Assembly (NCBI RefSeq): GCF_000518225.1
Contig: NZ_JADE01000007.1
Span: 1 to 64,000, forward strand
Reading direction: 5' to 3'
DNA length: 64,000 nucleotides
Source of the DNA: Helicobacter pametensis ATCC 51478
Lineage (GTDB): Bacteria; Campylobacterota; Campylobacteria; Campylobacterales; Helicobacteraceae
A program made the translations under genes and the position numbers. Position 1 is the first letter of the stretch. The number at the start of each line of letters is the position of its first letter. Below, one piece after another: positions 43,732 through 61,984 of this stretch. The notes beneath the pieces were generated by a model. It was not told the origin of the DNA. It ran no database searches and saw nothing but the letters and a program-made list of their open reading frames with translations.

Positions 43732-43807
43732 AGGTCAGTAGCTCCAATGGTAGAGCGTCGGTCTCCAAAACCGAGTGTTGGGGGTTCGAGTCCCTCCTGG
43801 CCTGCCA
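43732..43807 (+). tRNA. tRNA-Trp (anticodon CCA)
   Basis: A 76-nt cloverleaf with encoded CCA end between rpmG and secE. The acceptor AGGTCAG pairs with CTGGCCT (one A-T closing pair plus G-C pairs), and the anticodon loop TCTCCAAAA holds CCA. The position between L33 and SecE is typical for this group. Confidence 0.95.
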
Positions 43808-43822
43808 ATATATAAGAATGAG

Positions 43823-44014
43823 ATGTTAGAAATGATAAAGAAAATTGTCAGCTATTATCGAGGTGCCAAAGAAGAATTGTGGAAAGTCATTTTTCCAACA
43901 AAACAACAACTTAAAGTTTCATTTATCGCTGTTGTGATTGTTGTGAGTGTTGTGACGCTATTTTTGGCTTTGGTAGATCTGATTTTGTCAAGTTCTATGT
44001 CGAGCATTTTGTAG
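43823..44014 (+). CDS. secE: Preprotein translocase subunit SecE
   Basis: The small essential subunit of the SecYEG channel. The single-helix form has 63 residues: an amphipathic segment (KKIVSYYRGAKEELWKVIFP) then one membrane helix (about 31-54). The start is ATG 43823 or the second in-frame ATG at 43832; the upstream part of the longest frame is tRNA-Trp sequence and is not translated. It is followed by nusG as in most bacteria. Confidence 0.93.
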   Translation: MLEMIKKIVSYYRGAKEELWKVIFPTKQQLKVSFIAVVIVVSVVTLFLALVDLILSSSMSSIL

Positions 44015-44042
44015 AATTTACTTAGAAAGAGAGAGGTGTAGT

Positions 44043-44570
44043 TTGGATTGGTATGCTATACAAACCTACTCGGGAAGTGAGCAATCTGTCAAGAGAGCTA
44101 TTCAGAATCTTTTCCGCGAATGCAAGATGCAAGATCGCCTAAAGGATATTGTTGTTCCGACAGAAGACATTATTGAGATGAAGAATAGCAAGAAAAGAGT
44201 AGTAGAGCGCAGTTTGTATCCAGGATATGTTTTTATCCAAGTTGATGAACTTGATACGAGTTTGTGGCACATGATTCAATCTTTGCCTCGTGTTGGACGC
44301 TTTATTGGAGAGAGTAAAAAACCTACACCTTTGATGGAATCCGACATTAAGAATATTCTAGAGAAGGTTGAAAATAGAGCTGCTCCTAAACCTAAAATTT
44401 TCTTTGATTCTGGTGAGGTTGTAAGGATTGTGGAAGGTCCTTTTGCTAATTTCACAGGAATTGTTGAAGAGTATGATATGGAACACGAAAAGCTTAAACT
44501 CAATGTTTCTATTTTTGGAAGAAATACACCTGTTGAGATTCTGTATTCTCAGGTCGAAAAGATTATTTAA
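44043..44570 (+). CDS. nusG: Transcription termination/antitermination factor NusG
   Basis: Binds RNA polymerase and couples it to the ribosome or Rho. The 175-residue protein has the NGN domain (DWYAIQTYSGSEQSVKRAI; RSLYPGYVFIQ; LPRVGRFIG) and a C-terminal KOW motif (SGEVVRIVEGPFANFTGIVEE). The start is TTG with a GAGAGAGG site; no ATG is available in the right place. Confidence 0.96.
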   Translation: MDWYAIQTYSGSEQSVKRAIQNLFRECKMQDRLKDIVVPTEDIIEMKNSKKRVVERSLYPGYVFIQVDELDTSLWHMIQSLPRVGRFIGESKKPTPLMESDIKNILEKVENRAAPKPKIFFDSGEVVRIVEGPFANFTGIVEEYDMEHEKLKLNVSIFGRNTPVEILYSQVEKII

Positions 44571-44597
44571 CTCACCCATCATGAAAGGAGAAAGATA

Positions 44598-45023
44598 ATG
44601 GCGAAAAAAATCGTTGGTGAACTTAAATTGCAAATCCCTGCTGGAAAAGCAAACCCATCTCCGCCTGTTGGTCCAGCATTGGGTCAGCGTGGTGTTAATA
44701 TTATGGAATTTTGTAAGGCTTTCAACGAAAAGACAAAGGATATGGGAGATTTCAATATTCCTGTGATTATTACTGTTTATCAGGATAAGAGTTTTACTTT
44801 TGTTACAAAGAAGCCACCTGTCACTGATTTGATCAAAAAGGCAATCAAACTTCAAAAGGGTTCAGATAATCCATTAAAGAATAAAGTTGGACAGCTCACA
44901 AGCGCTCAGCTTGAAGAGATTGCAAAAACAAAGATGGAAGACCTAAATACTTCAGATATCGAAGCCGCCAAGAAGATTGTCGCGGGAAGTGCTAGAAGTA
45001 TGGGAATTGATATTGTAGATTAA
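44598..45023 (+). CDS. rplK: 50S ribosomal protein L11
   Basis: Forms the GTPase-associated centre with 23S rRNA. The 141-residue protein has the proline-rich start [24 protein letters not shown] and the C-terminal RNA-binding domain ending [18 protein letters not shown] strong AAAGGAG site precedes the ATG. rplA follows 17 bp later. Confidence 0.98.
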   Translation: MAKKIVGELKLQIPAGKANPSPPVGPALGQRGVNIMEFCKAFNEKTKDMGDFNIPVIITVYQDKSFTFVTKKPPVTDLIKKAIKLQKGSDNPLKNKVGQLTSAQLEEIAKTKMEDLNTSDIEAAKKIVAGSARSMGIDIVD

Positions 45024-45040
45024 GTAAGGTTGGAGAAAAG

Positions 45041-45745
45041 ATGGCAAAGAAGATATCAAAACGTTTAAGAAGTTTGAATGAAAAGATCGATGCAGCTAAA
45101 TCTTATGATGTAGATTCTGCTGTTTCTACTTTAAAGGGATTGGCTTCAACTAAGTTTGATGAAACTGTTGAAATTGCTTTGAGATTGGGTGTAGATCCTC
45201 GTCATGCTGATCAGATGATTAGGGGTGCTGTTGTGCTTCCCCATGGAACAGGGCGAACAGTTAAGGTTGCTGTATTTGCTAAGGGTATCAAAGCCGATGA
45301 GGCTCGTGAAGCAGGTGCTGATATTGTTGGTGATGAAGATCTAGCTGAAGAGATTAAAAATGGCAATACAAACTTTGATATGGTCATTGCAACGCCAGAT
45401 ATGATGGCTTTGGTTGGGAAAGTGGGTCGGATCTTGGGACCAAAGGGATTGATGCCCAATCCAAAGACAGGAACTGTTACACTCGATGTGGCTAAAGCTG
45501 TCTCAAATGCCAAAAGTGGTCAGGTGAATTTTAGGGTTGATAAGAAGGGGAATATTCATGCCCCAATTGGAAAGGCAAGCTTTGAAACACAGAAGATCAA
45601 AGAAAATATGCTTGAATTTGTACGAGCGATCAATCGCTTGAAGCCAGCAAGTGCAAAGGGTAGATACATCAAGAACAGTTCTATTTCTTTGACAATGAGT
45701 CCTGCTGTCCGAATTGATTCTCAAGAACTCTTGGAGATCAAGTAA
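45041..45745 (+). CDS. rplA: 50S ribosomal protein L1
   Basis: The L1 stalk protein, assisting release of deacylated tRNA and often repressing its own rplKA mRNA. The 234-residue protein has the family signatures [38 protein letters not shown] and the C-terminal [19 protein letters not shown]. Normal length. Confidence 0.98.
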   Translation: MAKKISKRLRSLNEKIDAAKSYDVDSAVSTLKGLASTKFDETVEIALRLGVDPRHADQMIRGAVVLPHGTGRTVKVAVFAKGIKADEAREAGADIVGDEDLAEEIKNGNTNFDMVIATPDMMALVGKVGRILGPKGLMPNPKTGTVTLDVAKAVSNAKSGQVNFRVDKKGNIHAPIGKASFETQKIKENMLEFVRAINRLKPASAKGRYIKNSSISLTMSPAVRIDSQELLEIK

Positions 45746-45767
45746 GATTTGAAGAATTGTTTATCTT

Positions 45768-45820
45768 AGACTAAGACTATTGGTGCGTAAGCTTAATTTC
45801 CAATATATGTCCTTAAGTCT
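45768..45820 (+). promoter_or_regulatory. Putative L10 leader RNA hairpin
   Basis: In the 89-bp gap before rplJ, AGACTAAGAC (45768-45777) pairs with GTCCTTAAGTCT (45809-45820) with bulges, and TATTGG (45778-45783) pairs with CCAATA (45800-45805) above it. The result is a long, interrupted hairpin ending 5 bp before the AGGAGG ribosome site. This is the place and kind of structure where L10-L7/L12 binds to repress its own translation in other bacteria. The function is inferred from position and fold. Confidence 0.5.
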
Positions 45821-45834
45821 GAAAGGAGGAAAAA

Positions 45835-46317
45835 ATGACAAAACAAGAGAAGATTGAAGTTGTCGAGTCTCTTAAGGAAGGTTTTTCCGCTTCTTCAGCA
45901 ATCGTTGTTTGTGATTACAAGGGCTTAAAAGTTAAGCAACTTGAGCAATTGAGAAACAATGCTCGATCTGCAAATATTAAAGTCCAGATCGTAAAAAATA
46001 CATTGGCAAAGATCGCAATGAATGCTGTAGAGCTTCCAGAGGCTGAACTTAAAGACACAAACATCTTTATTTGGGGAGATGATCAGATCGCTCTTTCAAA
46101 GATTGTGTATAAGTTTGCACAAGAGAATAAAGATCATTTTGTCTTGAAGTTTGGATATTTCGATAGAGAGCTTGTTGATGTTGCTCATATTGAAGCAATT
46201 TCTAAATTGCCAAGCAGAGATGAGCTTATTGGTATGTTGCTATCTGTATGGACTGCACCGGCACGCTACTTTGTCACTGGTCTAGACAATTTGAGAAAAC
46301 AAAAAGAAGAACAATAA
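45835..46317 (+). CDS. rplJ: 50S ribosomal protein L10
   Basis: Base of the L7/L12 stalk. The 160-residue protein has the N-terminal rRNA-binding domain ([33 protein letters not shown]) and a C-terminal helix that carries L7/L12 dimers. It starts 9 bp after an unusually strong AGGAGG site and is followed by rplL 22 bp later. Confidence 0.98.
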   Translation: MTKQEKIEVVESLKEGFSASSAIVVCDYKGLKVKQLEQLRNNARSANIKVQIVKNTLAKIAMNAVELPEAELKDTNIFIWGDDQIALSKIVYKFAQENKDHFVLKFGYFDRELVDVAHIEAISKLPSRDELIGMLLSVWTAPARYFVTGLDNLRKQKEEQ

Positions 46318-46339
46318 TATTGCTAGAAAGGAGTAAAAA

Positions 46340-46720
46340 ATGGCAATCACAAAAGAAGAGGTATTAGAGTATATTGGCAGTTTGTCTGTCTTGGAACTTT
46401 CAGAGCTTGTAAAAGAGTTTGAAGAGAAGTTTGGAGTCAGTGCTGCTCCTACTGTTATTGCTGGAGCTGGAGCCGTTGCTGGTGGTGCGGCTGGTGGCGC
46501 AGAAGAGAAGACAGAGTTCAATGTAGTTTTGGTTGATGGAGGATCTAACAAGATCAATGCCATTAAGGCTGTAAGAGAATTGACTGGTCTTGGTTTGAAA
46601 GAAGCGAAAGAAGCAGTAGAGCAAACTCCTTACACAATCAAAGAGGGTGCTAGCAAGGATGATGCTGAAGCAATGAAGAAGAAGCTTGAAGAAGCTGGTG
46701 CGAAGGTTGAAATCAAATAA
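46340..46720 (+). CDS. rplL: 50S ribosomal protein L7/L12
   Basis: The stalk protein that recruits translation factors. The 126-residue protein has the N-terminal dimerisation region ([19 protein letters not shown]), an alanine/glycine-rich hinge (about 35-55) and the C-terminal factor-binding domain ([20 protein letters not shown]). AGAAAGGAG precedes the ATG. An attenuator-like hairpin follows before rpoBC. Confidence 0.98.
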   Translation: MAITKEEVLEYIGSLSVLELSELVKEFEEKFGVSAAPTVIAGAGAVAGGAAGGAEEKTEFNVVLVDGGSNKINAIKAVRELTGLGLKEAKEAVEQTPYTIKEGASKDDAEAMKKKLEEAGAKVEIK

Positions 46721-46751
46721 AATTTCACCCTTTCCTTTTAAAACAAACGCA

Positions 46752-46788
46752 AATGCCCACTAGATTTTCTAGGGGGCATTTTGTATTT
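46752..46788 (+). terminator. Attenuator/terminator hairpin between rplL and rpoBC
   Basis: AATGCCC (46752-46758) pairs with GGGCATT (46774-46780) and CTAGA (46760-46764) with TCTAG (46768-46772), with an A-G mismatch between them and a TTT loop, followed by TTGTATTT. E. coli has a partial terminator at the same place that sets the ratio of ribosomal protein to RNA polymerase. Strength here is inferred. Confidence 0.72.
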
Positions 46789-46856
46789 AGTAATGTGGGT
46801 TTTCTAATTAAGGCTCTCAGGGGCTTTATTTAGAGTACTTACTCTTTCAATCTTAA

Positions 46857-55523
<8,667 letters not shown>

Positions 55524-55594
55524 AGATATAAAATGCGAAAAATATTGTAAAATTTTCGCATTTTTGATTTTAATTTTGTAAAAAGGAAGAGAAA

Positions 55595-55978
55595 GTGCCT
55601 ACAATAAATCAATTGATTAGAAAAGAAAGAAAAAAAGTTGTCAAGAAGACAAAGTCTCCAGCACTCATGGAGTGTCCTCAAAGAAGAGGAGTATGTACGC
55701 GTGTTTATACAACAACACCAAAGAAACCAAACTCAGCTTTGAGAAAGGTTGCAAAGGTTAAACTTACAAGCAAGGTCGAAGTGATTAGCTATATCCCTGG
55801 TGAAGGACATAATTTGCAAGAGCACTCTATTGTTTTGGTAAGAGGTGGAAGGGTCAAAGACTTGCCAGGGGTTAAGTATCACATTATCCGTGGTGCTCTT
55901 GATACAGCAGGTGTTGCGAAGAGAACAGTATCTCGCAGTAAGTATGGTGCCAAAAAAGCAAAAGCAGACAAAAAATAA
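55595..55978 (+). CDS. rpsL: 30S ribosomal protein S12
   Basis: Decoding-centre protein and streptomycin target. The 127-residue protein starts with GTG ([13 protein letters not shown]) and has the [16 protein letters not shown] loop, with lysine at the classical resistance position (K43 in E. coli), so it is of the sensitive type, and [27 protein letters not shown] precedes the start. rpsG follows 11 bp later. Confidence 0.98.
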   Translation: MPTINQLIRKERKKVVKKTKSPALMECPQRRGVCTRVYTTTPKKPNSALRKVAKVKLTSKVEVISYIPGEGHNLQEHSIVLVRGGRVKDLPGVKYHIIRGALDTAGVAKRTVSRSKYGAKKAKADKK

Positions 55979-55989
55979 GGAAGGTGTGA

Positions 55990-56457
<468 letters not shown>

Positions 56458-56461
56458 TTTC

Positions 56462-56484
56462 GCATTTCCCATTATGGGAAGTGC
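56462..56484 (+). other. Hairpin between rpsG and fusA
   Basis: GCATTTCCC (56462-56470) pairs with GGGAAGTGC (56476-56484) around a small loop, just after the rpsG stop, in the 64-bp gap before fusA. There is no T tract, so it is unlikely to be a strong terminator. It could be an RNA processing or mRNA-stability element. Confidence 0.4.
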
Positions 56485-56521
56485 TCTTCTATAGCTATAA
56501 ACTACAAAACAAGGACAAGAA

Positions 56522-58600
56522 ATGGCAAGAAAAACCCCATTAAATCGCATTAGAAATATTGGTATTGCTGCACATATTGATGCAGGAAAAACAACAACAT
56601 CTGAGAGAATCTTGTTTTATACAGGAGTAAGCCACAAGATTGGAGAGGTACATGATGGTGCTGCGACAATGGATTGGATGGAACAAGAAAAAGAAAGAGG
56701 AATCACAATCACATCGGCTGCAACAACATGTTTTTGGAAAGATTGTCAGATCAATTTGATTGACACCCCTGGACATGTAGATTTTACAATTGAAGTTGAG
56801 AGATCTATGAGGGTTTTGGATGGAGCTGTTGCAGTATTTTGTTCGGTTGGGGGTGTGCAACCACAGAGCGAGACAGTATGGAGACAGGCCAATAAGTATG
56901 GCGTTCCACGCATGGTTTTTGTCAATAAGATGGATCGAATCGGAGCAAATTTCTACAATGTAGAAGAACAAATCCGCACAAGACTTAAAGCCAATCCTGT
57001 GCCTATCAATATCCCAATTGGGGCAGAAGATAGCTTTAAGGGAGTTGTTGATCTTATTGCGATGAAAGCTATTGTTTGGAATGATGAGACAATGGGCGCG
57101 AAATATGACATCGAGGAGATTCCATCTGATTTGCTCGAGAAAGCCAATCAATATAGAGAAAAACTTGTTGAAGCAGCAGCAGAACAAGATGAAGTATTGA
57201 TGGAAAAATATCTTGGCGGAGAGGAGTTGAGTGTCGAGGAGATCAAAAAGGGAATCAAAGCAGGATGTTTGGCAATGACTATCGTTCCTATGCTTTGTGG
57301 CTCATCTTTTAAAAATAAAGGAGTCCAAACACTTCTTGATGCTGTGATCGATTTCTTGCCTGCTCCTACAGAAGTGGCTGATATCCGCGGAATTGATCCT
57401 AAGACTGAAGAAGAAATCAGTGTCAAATCTGGAGACAATGGGGAATTTGCCGGACTTGCTTTTAAGATTATGACTGACCCATTTGTGGGACAATTGACAT
57501 TCGTGCGTGTATATCGTGGAATGCTTGAATCTGGAAGCTATGTGCTTAACTCAACAAAAGGCAAAAAGGAAAGAGTAGGAAGACTTCTTAAGATGCACTC
57601 TAATAAGAGAGAAGATATTAAAGAAGTTTATGCTGGTGAGATCTGTGCCTTTGTAGGCTTGAAGGATACTTTGACTGGAGATACGCTTTGTTCTGAAAAA
57701 GATCCTGTGATTTTGGAGAGAATGGAATTCCCTGAGCCTGTGATTCACATTGCAGTCGAGCCAAAAACAAAAGCAGATCAAGAGAAAATGGCTGTGGCTC
57801 TTGGAAAGTTGGCTGAAGAGGATCCAAGCTTTAGAGTAAGTACACATGAGGAAACTGGTCAAACTCTGATCGGAGGAATGGGTGAACTTCATCTTGAGAT
57901 CATTGTGGATCGCTTGAAGAGAGAATTTAAGGTTGAGGCAGAGATTGGACAGCCTCAAGTTGCATTCCGCGAGACGATTAGAAGTGCCGTTGAACAAGAG
58001 TGCAAATATGCTAAGCAATCTGGTGGTCGCGGACAATATGGTCATGTGTTTATTAAACTAGAGCCAAAAGAAGCAGGAAGTGGCTATGAGTTTGTGAATG
58101 ATATTTCTGGAGGGGTGATTCCAAAAGAATACATTCCTGCAGTTGATAAGGGAATCCAAGAGGCAATGCAAAATGGAGTTTTGGCAGGTTATCCTGTAGT
58201 GGATTTCAAAATCACACTTTTTGATGGAAGTTATCATGATGTTGATAGCTCTGAGATGGCATTTAAGATCGCGGGATCAATGGCATTTAAAGATGCTTGT
58301 CGCAAAGCTAACCCAGTACTTCTTGAGCCAATGATGAAGGTAGAAGTTGAAGTGCCAGAGGAATATATGGGAGATGTGATTGGAGATCTCAATCGACGAA
58401 GAGGACAAATCAACTCAATGGATGATCGAATGGGTCTCAAGATCGTCAATGCTTTTGTTCCACTTGCAGAAATGTTTGGATACTCCACAGATCTTCGATC
58501 AGCCACTCAGGGTCGTGGAACATATACGATGGAGTTTGATCATTATGGTGAGGTTCCATCTAATATTGCAAAAGAAATCACGGAGCAAAGAAAAGGGTAA
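56522..58600 (+). CDS. fusA: Elongation factor G
   Basis: Translocase GTPase. The 692-residue protein has the P-loop [13 protein letters not shown] (about 16-28), switch [25 protein letters not shown] and the C-terminal domains IV and V ([28 protein letters not shown]). An ACAAGGACAAG site precedes the ATG. Its last codons and stop form one arm and the loop of a terminator-like hairpin. Confidence 0.98.
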   Translation: MARKTPLNRIRNIGIAAHIDAGKTTTSERILFYTGVSHKIGEVHDGAATMDWMEQEKERGITITSAATTCFWKDCQINLIDTPGHVDFTIEVERSMRVLDGAVAVFCSVGGVQPQSETVWRQANKYGVPRMVFVNKMDRIGANFYNVEEQIRTRLKANPVPINIPIGAEDSFKGVVDLIAMKAIVWNDETMGAKYDIEEIPSDLLEKANQYREKLVEAAAEQDEVLMEKYLGGEELSVEEIKKGIKAGCLAMTIVPMLCGSSFKNKGVQTLLDAVIDFLPAPTEVADIRGIDPKTEEEISVKSGDNGEFAGLAFKIMTDPFVGQLTFVRVYRGMLESGSYVLNSTKGKKERVGRLLKMHSNKREDIKEVYAGEICAFVGLKDTLTGDTLCSEKDPVILERMEFPEPVIHIAVEPKTKADQEKMAVALGKLAEEDPSFRVSTHEETGQTLIGGMGELHLEIIVDRLKREFKVEAEIGQPQVAFRETIRSAVEQECKYAKQSGGRGQYGHVFIKLEPKEAGSGYEFVNDISGGVIPKEYIPAVDKGIQEAMQNGVLAGYPVVDFKITLFDGSYHDVDSSEMAFKIAGSMAFKDACRKANPVLLEPMMKVEVEVPEEYMGDVIGDLNRRRGQINSMDDRMGLKIVNAFVPLAEMFGYSTDLRSATQGRGTYTMEFDHYGEVPSNIAKEITEQRKG

Positions 58601-58611
58601 CCCCCTTTTCT
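58589..58611 (+). terminator. Hairpin spanning the fusA stop codon
   Basis: AGAAAAGGG (58589-58597, last codons of fusA) pairs perfectly with CCCTTTTCT (58603-58611), with the TAA stop and two C bases in the loop. Only a weak T-rich tail follows (TCTATTTAAT). It would end the long superoperon if functional; later T runs in this gap may help. Confidence 0.55.
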
Positions 58612-58655
58612 CTATTTAATCCCTTCTTTTTTAATTTTTCTCATATTCTTTAAAT

Positions 58656-58674
58656 CCCCCCCCCCTTTTTTTTT
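58656..58674 (+). repeat. C10-T9 homopolymer pair downstream of fusA
   Basis: Ten C bases (58656-58665) are directly followed by nine T bases (58666-58674), in the 130-bp gap between convergent fusA and the maf-like gene. It is not in a reading frame. The rest of the gap is T-rich with no gene visible. On the maf transcript it would read A9-G10. Confidence 0.95.
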
Positions 58675-58730
58675 ATAGTCATAATTGCTCACATCATTTT
58701 TTCACAAAACCTTGGCTAAATAGATTTTCA

Positions 58731-60707
58731 TTATCTATCTTGATTTTCCATAAAAGAGTGGGAGAGATCCTTGGGATCACTATTTGGTGTTGAGTGTAAA
58801 TGCATCAGAAAGCGTAGTTTGAGTTTGTATTTATCAAGTGTGATGAGGAGAATTTCTAGACATTGATGATAGAGGGGGGAGATGTCATTGTGTGGGTAAT
58901 GAAGAGCGCACATCATGAGATTATGCAGGAGATGACAGATGCTCCCATCAAGCAAGATCCCGATACTTGGATGAGTAATGCTTTTGGCCACACAGCTTGC
59001 ATTGATTGAATCAATGAGATTAAATAGATCTATTTTGGAGTGGATAGGAGAGAGTAGGGTTTGTTTGATTTCTTCGATGAAATGATGAGCATCTTGCAAA
59101 AATTGCTTGCAATCGGGGGTGTTGAGTTGAGGAGTGAAACATTGTTTGAGTTGTTTGATGGCTTGTTGTTTGTCTTTGAGTTTAAGATCAAATTCTGATG
59201 GTTTGATACTCCTAGCGCCTTGGATGTATGCCCCTTCTCCAAGATTGAGCACAAAATTGGGTTTAAAATGAGAGATGGCTAAACTCATCATCTCTATAGA
59301 TAGAGCAAAGATTGAGGTGGAATAGACTTTTTTGCTCTGATTTCCTTTGACTTCAAACGCATCCTTTGGGATTTGTGTTCCCTCTTGTCCATAGAAGCTT
59401 CCTTTGGCATGCTTACTTTGTCCTTGGATATATCCGCAATCTAGCCCACACAAAATCACATCACTTCCCAAAGCACAAGCAAGTGCTACTCCAGCATTGC
59501 CTACAAAAGGAGAACTAAGCTCAAGCACAAAAGAGGGGAGAAGATATGCTCCAGCACTTCCTCCTCGCATAAATAAAAAATGTTCTTTGGCTAGAGAGAA
59601 TGCTTTGGGATTGAGCATATTGCCTGCAATGAGTGGAGTATCTTTGAGTGGGGCATCCAATAAAACATCATAGAGATAATCAATGCGCTCAATTTCGATC
59701 TGAAAATCAGGTAGGATCTCGTGATTTTTGAGTACCTTGAGCGCTGTTCCGCAGCTAAAAATAATCATTTTCTCTTGGTTTTGTCGGATAAATGGTAAGA
59801 GAGAATCAAGACTTGATCCATTGCCAACGACGCAAATTGGTATATCAATACGCTTGGGGGATGTGAGTGTGGGCGGTAGAAATGTAAGATTTTTGAGGGT
59901 ATTTTGAAAGCCAATCATCTCATCTTCAAAACTTCCCCAACCTCTTGAGTTCTGAGCCTGCATCTCATGAATGAGTTGTTTGGCACTCTGGATCTTGGGT
60001 GAGGAGTAGAGTGAGAGCTCTAGATTGAGAAAGTTGTTTGTGATCTTGTGAGATTGAAAATAGCTTTTGATGAGATGGCGATGGATTAGATCTTGAACAA
60101 AAAGATAGCAAGAGCGCTTGGAGCATCTCTCAAAAAGTAGGGCAAAATCAACAAAAAAACAGGAGATTCTAAAGAAATCCATTTCTTCTTCAAACCACAA
60201 TAAAGAATGAAAAAACATCCCCTCTTCTAGCAAGAATTGCACAAATAATCCCCCAAGAGCTCCATAAATACAGGTGCTAGGCAAAAAGAAAGAAGGAAGA
60301 TGAAAGTGTGCCACTCCCCCTAATTGATCTAGCGAGTTAATCATCTGGTTGATGGCTTGACCTGTGATGGGGAAAGTGTTTTCATCCATTTTTTGGAGAT
60401 AGAGATTGTTGTGTGAGATGCTCCATTTGGGGTTTTGGAGTGGTGAATTTGCGAGATCTTTGTGTGTTTGGATCAAAGTATGCACATCTTGAATCTTGGG
60501 ATAAACCAAGGATTTGTTTTGTAGGTGAATGAGATTAAGTCCATGTTGATCAAAGAAAAGATTGTATTGTTTGGGGGGAAGGATGAGCTGCTCGTAGAGT
60601 TTTGGGTTGAGTGAGGAGAAGAATGAAAGATTGCTTGAAAATCTCTTTTGGAGTGTTTCTTGGATGAGGGAGGGCTCACCTCGTTCCAAAAGATCGATGA
60701 GTTTCAT
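58731..60707 (-). CDS. Maf-type motility accessory factor (DUF115 protein)
   Basis: A probable flagellin glycosyltransferase: Maf proteins of Campylobacter and Helicobacter attach pseudaminic or legionaminic acid to flagellin. The 658-residue protein has a poorly conserved N-terminal region and a central DUF115 domain from about residue 290 (CVVGNGSSLDSLLPFI, then FSCGTALKVLKNHEILPDFQIEIE, MRGGSAGAYLLPSF and VILCGLDCGY), with a helical C-terminal tail. It overlaps the rpoN stop by 4 bp, so it is the last gene of the dnaX-tsaE-lptB-rpoN transcript. H. pylori has such genes elsewhere (HP0114, HP0465, from memory). Confidence 0.83.
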   Translation of the reverse strand: MKLIDLLERGEPSLIQETLQKRFSSNLSFFSSLNPKLYEQLILPPKQYNLFFDQHGLNLIHLQNKSLVYPKIQDVHTLIQTHKDLANSPLQNPKWSISHNNLYLQKMDENTFPITGQAINQMINSLDQLGGVAHFHLPSFFLPSTCIYGALGGLFVQFLLEEGMFFHSLLWFEEEMDFFRISCFFVDFALLFERCSKRSCYLFVQDLIHRHLIKSYFQSHKITNNFLNLELSLYSSPKIQSAKQLIHEMQAQNSRGWGSFEDEMIGFQNTLKNLTFLPPTLTSPKRIDIPICVVGNGSSLDSLLPFIRQNQEKMIIFSCGTALKVLKNHEILPDFQIEIERIDYLYDVLLDAPLKDTPLIAGNMLNPKAFSLAKEHFLFMRGGSAGAYLLPSFVLELSSPFVGNAGVALACALGSDVILCGLDCGYIQGQSKHAKGSFYGQEGTQIPKDAFEVKGNQSKKVYSTSIFALSIEMMSLAISHFKPNFVLNLGEGAYIQGARSIKPSEFDLKLKDKQQAIKQLKQCFTPQLNTPDCKQFLQDAHHFIEEIKQTLLSPIHSKIDLFNLIDSINASCVAKSITHPSIGILLDGSICHLLHNLMMCALHYPHNDISPLYHQCLEILLITLDKYKLKLRFLMHLHSTPNSDPKDLSHSFMENQDR

Positions 60708-61984
60708 AAGCTGATCTCATAGAGCTTTTTACGCTCACTTGAGCTGGCAATATTGAGTTTTTGGCGATATTTTGTGATGGTGCGTCTAACGATTTTGATC
60801 CCAAATTTAGATTCGATGAGTTCAAGGATTTTGGAATCACTGAGGGGTTTTTTGCGATTTTCATTTTTGACAAGATCAAGGATAAAATCTTTAATCGCAC
60901 TATTGCTAATATCCTCATCTAGCGCTGTGGAAAAGAAGCTTTTGATGGGAAAAAGTCCTCGATCACACTCTAGATATTTGTTGGAGATTGCTCTTGAAAT
61001 TGTGCTTGGAGCATGCCCAAATTCATCAGCCAAGTCTTTTAGTCGCATCGGTTTGATTTCACCCCCATGAAAAAAATCATATTGGTATTCTACGATCATG
61101 AGTCCGATTTTTTGAAGAGTAGCCTTGCGCATCTCTAGTGCATCAACCAGTGATCGTGCTTCTTTGAGTTTGGATTTGATGAATTGTTCGGCATTTTTTT
61201 GAGTTAGATTGGTTTGGATTGATGAATTGATTTGAATGCTGGGTGAGGCTAGATCATTGAGTTTGACCTCGATTTTGCCCTCATCAAAATAGACAAATAA
61301 ATCAGGCTTGATGTATTGCTCTTGTGCAAGATAATCAATCGCTGGAGGATTTTTGAAGCTTTTGATGACTTGCATGACTTCTTGATAAAAAGGTGAATGC
61401 TTGAATCGAAAATGATTATTGAGGTCATTTAGGATTTGGACTGCTAGGGTGTAGGATTCTTGATTGAGATCGCTTTGTTGGAGCTGAAAGGAAAAGGATT
61501 CAAAGCAATCCATCGATGCGATTCCACAGGGTTCAAGATAGGCAAAGCGCTGACGGATCTTTTCTACTTCATTGGGAGAGCAGTCGTGTTCTTGGGCTAT
61601 TTGATCCAGATTACCATCAAAATATCCTTCTTCATTGAGATTTTCTATGATGCTTTGAGCGATATTTTGAGAGAGGGGAGTAGGAAAAAGAGGGGGAGAG
61701 ATTTGATCTTGCAATACTTCAAATAAACTACTCTCATAGAGGCAAAAATTTTCAAAACCCTCAGGAGCACCTTTGGATTTTTTGAGAATCTTGCTTTGAG
61801 TATTTTGAGAAGTGAAATCTTGCATGGAGTGATTTTGGATCTCAGCATAGGGATTGTCTCCAAGCATTTCACTTAGTGTTTCTTCAAGCTCATCATTGGA
61901 GCTTTGCAAAATCGGAAGCCAGCTTTTGAGTGTAGTGGAAAGTTTGGTTTTGGTCGATGAGCGGAGTTTGAGACCTGATTTCAT
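60704..61984 (-). CDS. rpoN: RNA polymerase sigma-54 factor
   Basis: Directs transcription of hook, rod and other middle flagellar genes with FlgR. The 426-residue protein has the N-terminal activator-interacting region I (LKSWLPILQSSNDELEETL), the core-binding domain, a helix-turn-helix (MRLKDLADEFGHAPSTISRAI) and, near the C-terminus, the RpoN box VRRTITKYRQ (about 399-408), close to the canonical ARRTVAKYRE. It overlaps lptB and the maf-like gene by 4 bp. Confidence 0.95.
   Translation of the reverse strand: MKSGLKLRSSTKTKLSTTLKSWLPILQSSNDELEETLSEMLGDNPYAEIQNHSMQDFTSQNTQSKILKKSKGAPEGFENFCLYESSLFEVLQDQISPPLFPTPLSQNIAQSIIENLNEEGYFDGNLDQIAQEHDCSPNEVEKIRQRFAYLEPCGIASMDCFESFSFQLQQSDLNQESYTLAVQILNDLNNHFRFKHSPFYQEVMQVIKSFKNPPAIDYLAQEQYIKPDLFVYFDEGKIEVKLNDLASPSIQINSSIQTNLTQKNAEQFIKSKLKEARSLVDALEMRKATLQKIGLMIVEYQYDFFHGGEIKPMRLKDLADEFGHAPSTISRAISNKYLECDRGLFPIKSFFSTALDEDISNSAIKDFILDLVKNENRKKPLSDSKILELIESKFGIKIVRRTITKYRQKLNIASSSERKKLYEISL

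Noticed and set aside
56540-57187. 215-codon open frame antisense to fusA
   Set aside because: It falls opposite the highly conserved GTPase domain of EF-G; composition is that of an antisense frame.
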